Shown one piece after another: positions 1 through 12,601 of a stretch of 64,000 bases of DNA (position 1 is its first letter; each line of letters starts with the position of its first letter). The translations under genes and the position numbers were made by a program. The DNA lies in the NCBI RefSeq assembly GCF_029227915.1, contig NC_079883.1:18416001-18480000 (forward strand). Direction: 5' to 3'. Source of the DNA: Hydractinia symbiolongicarpus (lineage: Eukaryota > Cnidaria > Hydrozoa > Anthoathecata > Hydractiniidae). The notes below the pieces were generated by a model that worked only from the letters and a program-made list of their open reading frames with translations, was not told the origin of the DNA and searched no databases.

Positions 1-722
1 TCGTAGTCCATTGAGAGTGGAAAGATTAGTCCGATCGTAACTTGCGCAGGCACGTGGAACAACGTGATTTATGTGTACGGCCTCTATTAGGCAGCAAAAG
101 GCCATACTATAGCCTTTAGAGGCATGTACACGTGGCTGACTGTGTTATAAAGCCATGGCGCAATGGAAAACAACTTGGGACTTCGTAGTCCTTTGGAAGG
201 ATAAGACCAATGATAACCTGCGCAGGCACGTGCAACCACGTGATATACGTGTAAGGCCTTTATTAGGCTGCAAGAGGCCATATTACAGTCGTTAGACGCA
301 TGTACTTGTAGTTAACGGTGTTATAACGCCATGGCGCAATGGAAAACGACTTGTGACGTCGTAGTCCATTGAGAGTGGAAGGATTAGACCAATGGTAACC
401 TGCGCAGGCACGTGGAACAACGTGATTTATGTATACGGACTTTATTAGGCCGCAAAAGGCCATATTACAGCCTTTAGGGGCCTGTACACATGTTTGACGG
501 TGTTGTGAAGCCGTGGCCCTATAGAAAACAACTTGGGACGTCGTAGTCGATTGAGCGCGGAAGGATAAGACCAATGATAACCTGCGCAGGAACGTGCAAC
601 CACGCGATATACGTGTAAGGCCTTTATTAGGGTACAAGAGGCTATATTATAGCTCTTAAGGGCCTGTGCGCGTGGCTGAGGCTGTTATAAAGCCATGGCG
701 CAATTGCAAACAACTTCGGACG

Positions 723-904
723 TCGTAGTCCATTGAGAGTACATGGACTAGTCCGATCGTAACTTGGGCAGGCACGTGGAACAACGCGAATTGGGTGTAC
801 GGCCTTTATTAGGCTGCAAAAGGTCATATTACAGCCTTTAGAGACCTGTACACGTGGTTGACGGTGTTATAAAGCTGTGGCGCAATTGCAAACAACTTGG
901 GACG
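723..904 (+). repeat. Monomer subtype with ACATGGACTAGTCCGATCG
   Basis: 182-bp monomer whose first third differs strongly: GAGAGTACATGGACTAGTCC replaces GAGAGTGGAAGGATAAGACC. The change creates a perfect 10-bp palindrome, GGACTAGTCC, at 745-754. The same variant recurs near 3640, 5270, 17080, 35260, 39450, 43810, 47640, 52010, 59610 and 63600. Confidence 0.85.
745..754. other. 10-bp palindrome GGACTAGTCC of the ACATGG subtype
   Basis: A perfect dyad found only in the subtype with GAGAGTACATGG. A second short palindrome, CGATCG, follows within a few bases. Confidence 0.8.
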
Positions 905-1086
905 TCTTAGTCCATTGAGAGTGGAAAGATTAGTCCGATCGTAACTTGCGCAGGCACGTGGAACAACGTGATTTATGTATACGGCCTCTATTAGGCAGCA
1001 AAAGGCCATACTATAGCCTTTAGAGGCATGTACACGTGGCTGACTGTGTTATAAAGCCATGGCGCAATGGAAAACAACTTGGGACT
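905..1086 (+). repeat. Monomer subtype with AAAGATTAGTCCGATCG
   Basis: 182-bp monomer recognised by TCTTAGTCC instead of TCGTAGTCC at its start, the CGATCG palindrome, GGAACAACGTG in place of GCAACCACGTG, and the right half CTATAGCCTTTAGAGGCATG. It usually follows a unit containing CAATTGCAAAC. This pair recurs in most HORs, for example near 3787, 5417, 10151 and 37796. Confidence 0.85.
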
Positions 1087-1268
1087 TCGTAGTCCTTTGA
1101 GAGTGGAAGGATAAGACCAATGATAACCTGCGCAGGCACGTGCAACCACGTGATATACGTGTAAGGCCTTTATTAGTGTACAAGAGGCTATATTACAGCC
1201 CTTAGGGGCTTGTACGTGTGGCTGACGCTGTTATAAAGCCATGGCGCAATGAAAAACTACTTGGGACG
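1087..1268 (+). repeat. Monomer subtype with CCTTTGAGAG and TTAGTGTACAAGAGG
   Basis: 182-bp monomer recognised by TCCTTTGAGAG (most have TCCATTGAGAG), CCAATGATAACC, TTAGTGTACAAGAGGC and CAGCCCTTAGGGGCTTG. It is one of the most frequent subtypes and usually follows a subtype ending in GACTTCG or GACGTCG. Confidence 0.85.
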
Positions 1269-1369
1269 TCGCAGTTCATTGAGAGTGGAAGGATAAGACC
1301 AATGGTAACCTGCGCAGGCACGTGGAACCACGTGATATATGTGTAAGGCCTTTATTAGGCTGCAAGAGG

Positions 1370-1371
1370 CA
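1370..1371. other. 8-bp deletion junction (CATATTAC lost)
   Basis: AGAGGCAGCATTTAGG replaces the usual AGAGGCCATATTACAGCCTTTAGG form. The same deletion occurs at 3181 and 4811. It shortens the monomer to 174 bp, a multiple of three, which is why the minus-strand open frame there is extended to 154 codons. Confidence 0.85.
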
Positions 1372-2174
1372 GCATTTAGGGGCCTGTACACGTGGTTAAC
1401 GGTGTTGTGAAGCCGTGGCCCTATGGAAAACAACTTGGGACGTCGTAGTCGATTGAGCGCGGAAGGATAAGACCAATGATAACCTGCGCAGGAACGTGCA
1501 ACCACGTGATTTATGTATACGGACTTTATTAGGCCGCAAAAGGCCATATTACAGCCTTTAGGGGCCTGTACACATGTTTGACGGTGTTGTAAAGCCGTGG
1601 CGCTATGGAAAACAACTTGGGACGTCGTAGTCCTTTGAGAGTGGAAGGATAAGACCAATGATAACCTGCGCAGGCACGTGCAACCACGTGATATACGTGT
1701 AAGGCCTTTATTAGTGTACAAGAGGCTATTTTACAGCCCTTAGGGCTTCTACGTGTGGCTGACGCTGTTATAAAGCCATGGCGCAATGGAAAACTACTTG
1801 GGACGTCGTAGTCCATTGAGAGTGGAAGGATAAGACCAATCCTAACCTGCGCAGGCACGTGCAACCACGTGATATACGTGTAAGGCTTTTATTAGGCTGC
1901 AAGAGGCCATATTACAGTCGTTAGACGCATGTACTTGTAGTTAACGGTGTTATAAAGCCATGGCGCAATGGAAAACGAATTGTGACGTCGTAGTCCATTG
2001 AGAGTGAAAGGATTAGACAAATGGTAACCTGAGCAGGCACGTGGAACAACGTGATTCATGTATGCGGACTTTATTAGGCCGCAAAAGGCCATATTACAGC
2101 CTTTAGGGGCCTGTACACGTGTTTGACGGTGTTGTAAAGCCGTGGCGCTATGGAAAACAACTTGGGACTTCGTA

Positions 2175-5100
2175 GTCCATTGAGAGTGGAAAGATTAGTC
2201 CGATCGTAACTTGCGCAGGCACGTGGAACAACGTGATTTATGTGTACGGCCTCTATTAGGCAGCAAAAGGCCATACTATAGCCTTTAGAGGCATGTACAC
2301 GTGGCTGACTGTGTTATAAAGCCATGGCGCAATGGAAAACAACTTGGGACTTCGTAGTCCTTTGAGAGTGGAAGGATAAGACCAATGATAACCTGCGCAG
2401 GCACGTGCAAACACGTGATATACGTGTAAGGCCTTTATTAGTGTACAAGAGGCTATATTACAGCCCTTAGGGGCTTGTACGTGTGGCTGACGCTGTTATA
2501 AAGCCATGGCGCAATGGAAAACTACTTGGGACGTCGTAGTTCATTGAGAGTGGAAGGAGAAGACCAATGGTAACCTGCGCAGGCACGTGCAACCACGTGA
2601 TATACGTGTAAGGCCTTTATTAGGCTGCAAGAGGCCATATTACAGTCGTTAGACGCATGTACTTGTAGTTAACGGTGTTATAACGCCATGGCGCAATGGA
2701 AAACGACTTGTGACGTCGTAGTCCATTGAGAGTGGAAGGATTAGACCAATGGTAACCTGCGCAGGCACGTGGAACAACGTGATTTATGTATACGGACTTT
2801 ATTAGGCCGCAAAAGGCCATATTACAGCCTTTAGGGGCCTGTACACATGTTTGACGGTGTTGTAAAGCCGTGGCGCTATGGAAAACAACTTGGGACGTCG
2901 TAGTCCTTTGAGAGTGGAAGGATAAGACCAATGATAACCTGCGCAGGCACGTGCAACCACGTGATATACGTGTAAGGCCTTTATTATTGTACAAGAGGCT
3001 TTATTACAGCCCTTAGGGGCTTGTACGTGTGGCTGACGCTGTTATAAAGCCATGGCGCAATGAAAAACTACTTGGGACGTCGCAGTTCATTGAGAGTGGA
3101 AGGATAAGACCAATGGTAACCTGCGCAGGCACGTGGAACCACGTGATATATGTGTAAGGCCTTTATTAGGCTGCAAGAGGCAGCATTTAGGGGCCTGTAC
3201 ACGTGGTTAACGGTGTTGTGAAGCCGTGGCCCTATGGAAAACAACTTGGGACGTCGTAGTCGATTGAGCGCGGAAGGATAAGACCAATGATAACCTGCGC
3301 AGGAACGTGCAACCACGTGATTTATGTATACGGACTTTATTAGGCCGCAAAAGGACATATTACAGCCTTTAGGGGCCTGTACACATGTTTGACGGTGTTG
3401 TAAAGCCGTGGCGCTATGGAAAACAACTTGGGACGTCGTAGTCCTTTGAGAGTGGAAGGATAAGACCAATGATAACCTGCGCAGGAACGTGCAACCACGC
3501 GATATACGTGTGAGGCCTTTATTAGGGTACAAGAGGCTATATTACAGCCCTTAAGGGCCTGTGCGCGTGGCTGACGCTGTTATAAAGCCATGGCGCAATT
3601 GCAAACAACTTGGGACGTCGTAGTCCATTGAGAGTACATGGACTAGTCCGATCGTAACTTGGGCAGGCACGTGGATCAACGCGAATTGGGTGTACGGCCT
3701 TTATTAGGCTGCAAAAGGTCATATTACAGCCTTTAGAGACCTGTACACGTGGTTGACGGTGTTATAAAGCTGTGGCGCAATTGCAAACAACTTGGGACGT
3801 CTTAGTCCATTGAGAGTGGAAAGATTAGTCCGATCGTAACTTGCGCAGGCACGTGGAACAACGTGATTTATGTATACGGCCTCTATTAGGCAGGAAAAGG
3901 CCATACTATAGCCTTTAGAGGCATGTACACGTGGCTGACTGTGTTATAAAGCCATGGCGCAATGGAAAACAACTTGGGACTTCGTAGTCCTTTGAGAGTG
4001 GAAGGATAAGACCAATGATAACCTGCGCAGGCACGTGCAACCACGTGATATACGTGTAAGGCCTTTATTAGTGTACAAGAGGCTATATTACAGCCCTTAG
4101 GGGCTTGTACGTGTGGCTGACGCTGTTATAAAGCCATCGCGCAATGGAAAACTACTTGGGACGTCGTAGTTCATTGAGAGTGGAAGGAGAAGACCAATGA
4201 TAACCTGCGCAGGCACGTGCAACCACGTGATATACGTGTAAGGCCTTTATTAGGCTGCAAGAGGCCATATTACAGTCGTTAGACGCATGTACTTGTAGTT
4301 AACGGTGTTATAACGGCATGGCGCAATGGAAAACGACTTGTGACGTCGTAGTCCATTGAGAGTGGAAGGATTAGACCAATGGTAACCTGCGCAGGCACGT
4401 GGAACAACGTGATTTATGTATACGGACTTTATTAGGCCGCAAAAGGCCATATTACAGCCTTTAGGGGCCTGTACACATGTTTGACGGTGTTGTAAAGCCG
4501 TGGCGCTATGGAAAACAACTTGGGACGTCGTAGTCCTTTGAGAGTGGAAGGATAAGACCAATGATAACCTGCGCAGGCACGTGCAACCACGTGATATACG
4601 TGTAAGGCCTTTATTATTGTACAAGAGGCTTTATTACAGCCCTTAGGGGCTTGTACGTGTGGCTGACGCTGTTATAAAGCCATGGCGCAATGAAAAACTA
4701 CTTGGGACGTCGCAGTTCATTGAGAGTGGAAGGATAAGACCAATGGTAACCTGCGCAGGCACGTGGAACCACGTGATATATGTGTAAGGCCTTTATTAGG
4801 CTGCAAGAGGCAGCATTTAGGGGCCTGTACACGTGGTTAACGGTGTTGTGAAGCCGTGGCCCTATGGAAAACAACTTGGGACGTCGTAGTCGATTGAGCG
4901 CGGAAGGATAAGACCAATGATAACCTGCGCAGGAACGTGCAACCACGTGATTTATGTATACGGACTTTATTAGGCCGCAAAAGGACATATTACAGCCTTT
5001 AGGGGCCTGTACACATGTTTGACGGTGTTGTAAAGCCGTGGCGCTATGGAAAACAACTTGGGACGTCGTAGTCCTTTGAGAGTGGAAGGATAAGACCAAT

Positions 5101-6243
5101 GATAACCTGCGCAGGAACGTGCAACCACGCGATATACGTGTGAGGCCTTTATTAGGGTACAAGAGGCTATATTACAGCCCTTAAGGGCCTGTGCGCGTGG
5201 CTGACGCTGTTATAAAGCCATGGCGCAATTGCAAACAACTTGGGACGTCGTAGTCCATTGAGAGTACATGGACTAGTCCGATCGTAACTTGGGCAGGCAC
5301 GTGGATCAACGCGAATTGGGTGTACGGCCTTTATTAGGCTGCAAAAGGTCATATTACAGCCTTTAGAGACCTGTACACGTGGTTGACGGTGTTATAAAGC
5401 TGTGGCGCAATTGCAAACAACTTGGGACGTCTTAGTCCATTGAGAGTGGAAAGATTAGTCCGATCGTAACTTGCGCAGGCACGTGGAACAACGTGATTTA
5501 TGTATACGGCCTCTATTAGGCAGGAAAAGGCCATACTATAGCCTTTAGAGGCATGTACACGTGGCTGACTGTGTTATAAAGCCATGGCGCAATGGAAAAC
5601 AACTTGGGACTTCGTAGTCCTTTGAGAGTGGAAGGATAAGACCAATGATAACCTGCGCAGGCACGTGCAACCACGTGATATACGTGTAAGGCCTTTATTA
5701 GTGTACAAGAGGCTATATTACAGCCCTTAGGGGCTTGTACGTGTGGCTGACGCTGTTATAAAGCCATCGCGCAATGGAAAACTACTTGGGACGTCGTAGT
5801 TCATTGAGAGTGGAAGGAGAAGACCAATGATAACCTGCGCAGGCACGTGCAACCACGTGATATACGTGTAAGGCCTTTATTAGGCTGCAAGAGGCCATAT
5901 TACAGTCGTTAGACGCATGTACTTGTAGTTAACGGTGTTATAACGGCATGGCGCAATGGAAAACGACTTGTGACGTCGTAGTCCATTGAGAGTGGAAGGA
6001 TTAGACCAATGGTAACCTGCGCAGGCACGTGGAACAACGTGATTTATGTATACGGACTTTATTAGGCCGCAAAAGGCCATAATACAGCCTTTAGGGGCCT
6101 GTACACATGTTTGACGGTGTTGTAAAGCCGTGGCGCTATGGAAAACAACTTGGGACGTCGTAGTCCTTTGAGAGTGGAAGGATAAGACCAATGATAACCT
6201 GCGCAGGCACGTGCAACCACGTGATATACGTGTAAGGCCTTTA
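2175..6243 (+). repeat. 1630-bp higher-order repeat, about 2.5 copies
   Basis: Positions 2620, 4250 and 5880 begin near-identical sequence, as do 3068/4698, 3537/5167 and 3719/5349, a constant shift of 1630 bp. Nine monomers would give 1638; the 8-bp shortfall is the CATATTAC deletion at 3181 and 4811. Few point differences separate the copies, for example AACGCCATGG near 2686 against AACGGCATGG near 4316 and 5946. The left edge is near 2175, where the shift pairing fails, and the right edge near 6243. Confidence 0.88.
2716..2897 (+). repeat. Monomer subtype with GTATACGGACTTTATTAGGCCGC
   Basis: 182-bp monomer recognised by GGATTAGACC, GATTTATGTATACGGAC, TTAGGCCGCAAAAGG, TTTGACGGTGTTGTAAAG and GTGGCGCTATGG. 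It forms the second half of the recurrent two-monomer module that yields a ~124-codon minus-strand open frame. Confidence 0.85.
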
Positions 6244-9200
6244 TTAGTGTACAAGAGGCTATATTACAGCCCTTAGGGCTTCTACGTGTGGCTGACGCTG
6301 TTGTAAAGCCATGGCGCAATGGAAAACTACTTGGGACGTCGTAGTCCATTATGAGTGGAAGGATAAGACCAATGCTAACCTGCGCAGGCACGTGCAACCA
6401 CGTGATATACGTGTAAGGCCTTTATTAGGCTGCAAGAGGCCATATTACAGTCGTTAGACGCATGTACTTGTAGTTAACGGTGTTATAACGCCATGGCGCA
6501 ATGGAAAACGACTTGTGACGTCGTAGTCCTTTGAGAGTGGAAGGATAAGACCAATGATAACCTGCGCAGGAACGTGCAACCACGTGATATACGTGAAAGG
6601 CCTTTATTAGGGTACAAGAGGCTATATTACAGCCGTTAGGGCCCTGTGCGCGTGGCTGACGCTGTTATAAAGCTATGGCGCAATGGAAAACAACTTGGGA
6701 CGTCGTAGTCCATTGAGAGTGGAAGGATAAGACCAATGGTAAACTGCGCAGGCACGTGGAACAACGTGATTTATGTATACGGACTTTATTAGGGCGCAAA
6801 AGGCCATATTACAGCCTTTAGGGGCCTGTATACGTGGTTGACGGTCTTATAACGCCGTGGCGCTATGGAAAACAACTTGGGACGTCGTAGTCCATTGAGA
6901 GTGGAAGGATAAGAGCAATGCTAACCTGCGCAGGCACGTGCAACCACGTGATATGCGTGTAAGGCCTTTATTAGGCTGCAAGAGGTCATATTACAGTCGT
7001 TAGACGCATGTACTTGTAGTTAACGGTGTTATAAAGCCATGGCGCAATGGAAAACGACTTGTGACGTCGTAGTCTATTGAGAGTGAAAGGATTAGACAAA
7101 TGGTAACCTGAGCAGGCACGTGGAACAACGTGATTCATGTATGCGGACTTTATTAGGCCGCAAAAGGCCATATTACAGCCTTTAGGGGCCTGTACACGTG
7201 TTTGACGGTGTTGTAAAGCCGTGGCGCTATGGAAAACAACTTGGGACTTCATAGTCCTTTGAGAGTGGAAGGATAAGACCAATGATAACCTGCGCAGGTA
7301 TGTGCAACCACGTGATATACGTGTAAGGCCCTTATTAGTGTACAAGAGGCTATATTACAGCCCTTAGGGACTTGTACGTGTGGCTGACGGTGTTATAAAG
7401 CCATGGCGCAATTGCAAACAACTTGGGACGTCGTAGTCTATTGAGAGTACATGGACTAGTCCGATCGTAACTTGCGCAGGCACGTGGATCTACGTGATTC
7501 ATGTGTACGGCCTCTATTAGGCAGCAAAAGGCAATGCTATAGATTTTAGAGGCCTGTACACGTGGCTGACTGTGTTATAAAGCCGTGTCGCAATGGAAAA
7601 CCACTTGAGACGTTGTAGTCCATTGAGAGTGGAAGAATTACACCAATGCTGACCTGTGCAGGCACGTGCAACCACGTGATATACGTGTAAGGCCTTTAAT
7701 AGGCTGCAAGAGGCCATATTGCAGTAGTCAGACGCATGTACTCGTAGTTAACGGTGTTATAACGCCATGGCGCAATGGAAAACCACTTGAGACGTCGTAG
7801 TCCATTGACAATGGAAGGATTAGACCAATGGTAATCTACACAGGCACGTGCAACCACTTGATATACGTGTAAGGTCTTTATTAGGCTGCAAGAGGCCATA
7901 TTACAGTCGTTAGACGCATGTACTCGTAGTTAACGGTGTTATAACGCCATGGCGCAACGGCAAACAACTTGGAACGTCGTAGTCCATTGAGAGTGGAAGG
8001 ATTAGACGAATAGTAACCTGCGCAGGCACGTGGAACAACGCGAATTGGGTGTATGGCCTTTATTAGGCTGCAAAAGGTCATATTACAGCCTTTAGAGACC
8101 TGTACACGTTGTTGACGGTGTTATAAAGCTGTGGCGCAATTTCAAACAACTTGGGACGTCTTAGTCCATTGAGAGTGGAAGGATTAGACCAATGGTTACC
8201 TGCGCAGGCACGTGGAACAACGTGATTTATGTATACGGACTTTATTAGGCCGCAAAAGGCCATATTACAGCCTTTAGGGGCCTGTACACGTGGCTGACGC
8301 TGTTATAAAGCCATGGCGCAATGGTAATCGACTTGGGACGTCGTAGTCCATTGAGAGTGGAAGGATTAGACCAATAGTAACCTGCGCAGGCACGTGCAAC
8401 CACGTGATATATGTGTAAGGCCTTTATTAGGCTGCAAAAGGCCATATTACAGTCGTTAGACGCATGTACCCGTAGTTAACGGTGTTATAACGCCATGGCG
8501 CAATGGAAAACAACTTGGGACGTCGTAGTCCATTGAGAGTGGAAGGATAAGACCAATGCTAACCTGCGCAGGCACGTGCAACCACGTGATATACTTGTAA
8601 GGCCTTTAATAGGCTGCAAGAGGCCATATTACAGTCGTTAGACGCATGTACTTGTAGTTAACGGTGTTATAACGCCATGGCGCAATGGAAAACGACTTGT
8701 GACGTCGTAGTCCATTGAGAGTGGAAGGATAAGACCAATGCTAACCTGCGCAGGCACGTGCAACCACGTGATATACGTGTAAGGCCTTTATTAGGCTGCA
8801 AGAGGCCATATTACAGTCGTTAGACGCATGTACTTGTAGTTAACGGTGCTATAAAGCCATGGCGCAATGGAAAACGACTTGTGACGTCGTAGTCCATTGA
8901 GAGTGGAAGGATTAGACAAATGGTAACCTGCGCAGGCACGTGGAACAACGTGATTTATGTATACGGACTTTATTAGGCCGCAAAAGGCCATATTACAGCC
9001 TTTAGGGGCCTGTACACGTGTTTGACGGTGTTGTAAAGCCGTGGCGCTATGGAAAACAACTTGGGACTTCGTAGTCCTTTGAGAGTGGAAGGATAAGACC
9101 AATGATAACCTTTGCAGGCACGTGCAACCACGTGATATACGTGTAAGGCCTTTATTAGTGTACAAGAGGCTATATTACAGCCCTTAGGGGCTTGTACGTG

Positions 9201-10081
9201 TGGCTGACGCTGTTATAAAGCCATGGCTCAATGAAAAACTACTTGGGACGTCGTAGTTCATTGAGAGTGGAAGGATAAGACCAATGGTAACCTGCGCAGG
9301 CACGTGCAACCACTTGATATACGTGGAAGGTCTTTATTAGGCCGCAAGAGGCCATTTTACAGTCGTTAGACGCATGTACTCGTAGTTAACGGTGTTATAA
9401 CGCCATGACGTAACGGAAAACGGCTTGGGACGTCGTAGTCCATTGAGAGGGGAAGGATTAGACCAATGGTAACCTGCGCAGGCACGTGGAACAACGTGAT
9501 TCATGTATGCGGACTTTATTAGGCCGCAAAAGGCCATATTACAGCCTTTAGGGGCCTGTACACGTGTTTGACGGTGTTGTAAAGCCGTGGCGCTATGGAA
9601 AACAACTTGGGACTTCGTAGTCCTTTGAGAGTGGAAGGATAAGACCAATGATAACCTGCGGAGGCATGTGCAACCACGTGATATACGTGTAAGGCCCTTA
9701 TTAGTGTACAAGAGGCTATATTACAGCCCTTAGGGGCTTGTACGTGTGGCTGACGCTGTTATAAAGCCATGGCGCAATGAAAAACTACTTGGGACGTCGT
9801 AGTTCATTGAGAGTGGAAGGAGAAGACAAATGGTAACCTGCGCAGGCACGTGCAACCACGTGATATATGTGTAAGGCCTTTATTAGGCTGCAAAAGGCCA
9901 TATTACAGTCGTTAGACGCATGTACCCGTAGTTAACGGTGTTATAACGCCATGGCGCAATGGAAAACAACTTGGGACGTCGTAGTCCATTGAGAGTGGAA
10001 GGATAAGACAAATGGTAACCTGCGCAGGCACGTGCAACCACGTGATATACGTGTAAGGCCTTTTTTAGGGTACAAGAGGCT
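6244..10081 (+). repeat. Heterogeneous monomer block without a local HOR
   Basis: About 21 satellite monomers of mixed subtypes with no single shift repeating them locally. Parts resemble distant blocks: 7340-7900 resembles about 22600-23150 (shift 15254), 8791-9165 resembles 24409-24783 (shift 15618), and about 9180-10020 resembles 14990-15830 (shift 5807). There is no gene and no foreign insertion. Confidence 0.78.
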
Positions 10082-10842
10082 ATATTACAGCCTTTAGAGA
10101 CCTGTACACGTGGTTGACGGTATTATAAAGCTGTGGCGCAATTGCAAACAACTTGGGACGTCTTAGTCCATTGAGAGTGGAAAGATTAGTCCGATCGTAA
10201 CTTGCGCAGGCACGTGGAACAACGTGATTTATGTGTACGGCCTCTATTAGGCAGCAAAAGGCCATACTATAGCCTTTAGAGGCATGTACACGTGGCTTAC
10301 TGTGTTATAAAGCCATGGCGCAATGGAAAACAACTTGGGACTTCGTAGTCCTTTGAGAGTGGAAGGATAAGACCAATGATAACCTGTGCAGGCACGTGCA
10401 ACCACGTGATATACGTGTAAGGCCTTTATTAGTGTACAAGAGGCTATATTACAGCCCTTAGGGGCTTGTACGTGTGGCTGACGCTGTTATAAAGCCATGG
10501 CGCAATGGAAAACTACTTGTGACGTCGTAGTCCATTGAGAGTGGAAGGATTAGACCAATGGTAACCTGCGCAGGCACGTGGAACAACGTGATTTATGTAT
10601 ACGGACTTTATTAGGCCGCAAAAGGCCATATTACAGCCTTTAGGGGCCTGTACACATGTTTGACGGTGTTGTAAAGCCGTGGCGCTATGGAAAACAACTT
10701 GGGACGTCGTAGTCCATTGAGAGTGGAAGGATAAGACCAATGGTAACCTGCACAGGCACGTGCAACCACGTGATATACGTGTAAGGCCTTTATTAGGGTA
10801 CAAGAGGCTATATTACTGCCCTTAGGGGCCTGTACCTGTAAT

Positions 10843-10865
10843 TGACGGCGTTATAACGCCATGAC
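10843..10865. other. Perfect 14-bp palindrome between TGAC direct repeats
   Basis: GGCGTTATAACGCC at 10847-10860 is its own reverse complement. It is flanked by TGAC at 10843-10846 and 10862-10865, which start 19 bp apart. Many monomers carry this palindrome (for example near 28830, 37565, 45207, 48857). Most other monomers have the imperfect form GGTGTTATAACGCC. It could extrude a short hairpin. Confidence 0.85.
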
Positions 10866-10888
10866 ACAATGGTAAACAACTTGGAACG

Positions 10889-11070
10889 TCGTAGTCCATT
10901 GAGAGTGGAAGGATTAGACGAATAGTAACATGCGCAGGCACGTGGAACAACGCGAATTGGGTGTACGGCCTTTATTAGGCTGCAAAAGGTCATATTACAG
11001 CCTTTAGAGACCTGTACACGTGGTTGACGGTGTTATAAAGCTGTGGCGCAATTGCAAACAACTTGGGACG
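10889..11070 (+). repeat. Monomer subtype with GATTAGACGAATAG and GCGAATTGGG
   Basis: 182-bp monomer recognised by GATTAGACGAATAG, CAACGCGAATTGGGTG, AAAAGGTCATATTACAG, CTTTAGAGACC and CAATTGCAAAC. It normally follows a unit holding the perfect palindrome GGCGTTATAACGCC and precedes the CGATCG subtype, so these three travel as a cassette through many HORs. Confidence 0.85.
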
Positions 11071-12576
11071 TCCTAGTCCATTGAGAGTGGAAAGATTAGT
11101 TCGATCGTAACTTGCGCAGGCACGTGGAACAACGTGATTTATGTGTACGGTCTCTATTAGACAGCAAAAGGCCATACTATAGCCTTTAGAGGCATGTACA
11201 CGTGGCTGACTGTGTTATAAAGCCATGGCGCAATGGAAAACAACTTGGGACTTCGTAGTCCTTTGAGAGTGGAAGGATAAGACCAATGATAACCTGCGCA
11301 GGCACGTGCAACCACGTGATATACGTGTAAGGCTTTTATTAGTGTACAAGAGGCTATATTACAGCCCTTAGGGGCTTGTACGTGTGGCTGACGCTGTTAT
11401 AAAGCCATGGCGCAATGGAAAACTACTTGTGACGTCGTAGTCCATTGAGAGTTGAAGGATTAGACCAATGGTAACCTGCGCAGGCACGTGGAACAACGTG
11501 ATTTATGTATACGGACTTTATTAGGCCGCAAAAGGCCATATTACAGCCTTTAGGGGCCTGTACACATGTTTGACGGTGTTGTAAAGCCGTGGCGCTATGG
11601 AAAACAACTTGGGACGTCGTAGTCCATTGAGAGTGGAAGGATAAGACCAATGGTAACCTGCACAGGCACGTGCAACCACGTGATATACGTGTAAGGCCTT
11701 TATTAGGGTACAAGAGGCTATATTACTGCCCTTAGGGGCCTGTACCTGTAATTGACGGCGTTATAACGCCATGACACAATGGTAAACAACTTGGAACGTC
11801 GTAGTCCATTGAGAGTGGAAGGATTAGACGAATAGTAACATGCGCAGGCACGTGGAACAACGCGAATTGGGTGTACGGCCTTTATTAGGCTGCAAAAGGT
11901 CATATTACAGCCTTTAGAGACCTGTACACGTGGTTGACGGTGTTATAAAGCTGTGGCGCAATTGCAAACAACTTGGGACGTCCTAGTCCATTGAGAGTGG
12001 AAAGATTAGTTCGATCGTAACTTGCGCAGGCACGTGGAACAACGTGATTTATGTGTACGGTCTCTATTAGACAGCAAAAGGCCATACTATAGCCTTTAGA
12101 GGCATGTACACGTGGCTGACTGTGTTATAAAGCCATGGCGCAATGGAAAACAACTTGGGACTTCGTAGTCCTTTGAGAGTGGAAGGATAAGACCAATGAT
12201 AACCTGCGCAGGCACGTGCAACCACGTGATATACGTGTAAGGCTTTTATTAGTGTACAAGAGGCTATATTACAGCCCTTAGGGGCTTGTACGTGTGGCTG
12301 ACGCTGTTATAAAGCCATGGCGCAATGGAAAACTACTTGTGACGTCGTAGTCCATTGAGAGTGGAAGGATTAGACCAATGGTAACCTGCGCAGGCACGTG
12401 GAACAACGTGATTTATGTATACGGACTTTATTAGGCCGCAAAAGGCCATATTACAGCCTTTAGGGGCCTGTACACATGTTTGACGGTGTTGTAAAGCCGT
12501 GGCGCTATGGAAAACAACTTGGGACGTCGTAGTCCATTGAGAGTGGAAGGATAAGACCAATGGTAACCTGCACAGG

Positions 12577-12601
12577 CACGTGCAACCACGTGATATACGT
12601 G
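12577..12601. promoter_or_regulatory. Cluster of CACGTG / TACGTG motifs
   Basis: CACGTG at 12577-12582, CACGTG at 12587-12592 and TACGTG at 12596-12601 lie 10 and 9 bp apart, close to one DNA turn each. Monomers of this type repeat the cluster, and a fourth ACGTG lies near GTACACGTGG in several subtypes. CACGTG is the E-box/G-box site of bHLH and bZIP proteins. Binding here is inference; the spacing is seen. Confidence 0.55.

Larger units (their letters stand above)
1..2174 (+). repeat. Rearranged monomer block before the 1630-bp HOR
   Basis: Twelve or so monomers of the same subtypes as the following HOR, but in a different order. It holds a unit with a 6-bp deletion near 195 (GAGAGT lost from CTTTGAGAGTGG), a unit with the 8-bp deletion at 1370/1371 shared with the downstream HOR, and a 1-bp loss near 1740. 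It reads as an older or rearranged relative of the 1630-bp HOR. No gene is visible. Confidence 0.8.

Noticed and set aside
263-637. Recurrent minus-strand open frames of about 61-125 codons across the window
   Set aside because: They repeat with the 182-bp unit, have no shared start signal, change frame from monomer to monomer (182 is not a multiple of 3), and show no known domain. They are by-products of the few stop codons in the satellite's minus strand.
1257-1721. 154-codon minus-strand open frames (also 3068-3532 and 4698-5162)
   Set aside because: Their extra length comes from the 8-bp deletion that makes one monomer 174 bp, a multiple of three. That is a mechanical cause, not coding selection.
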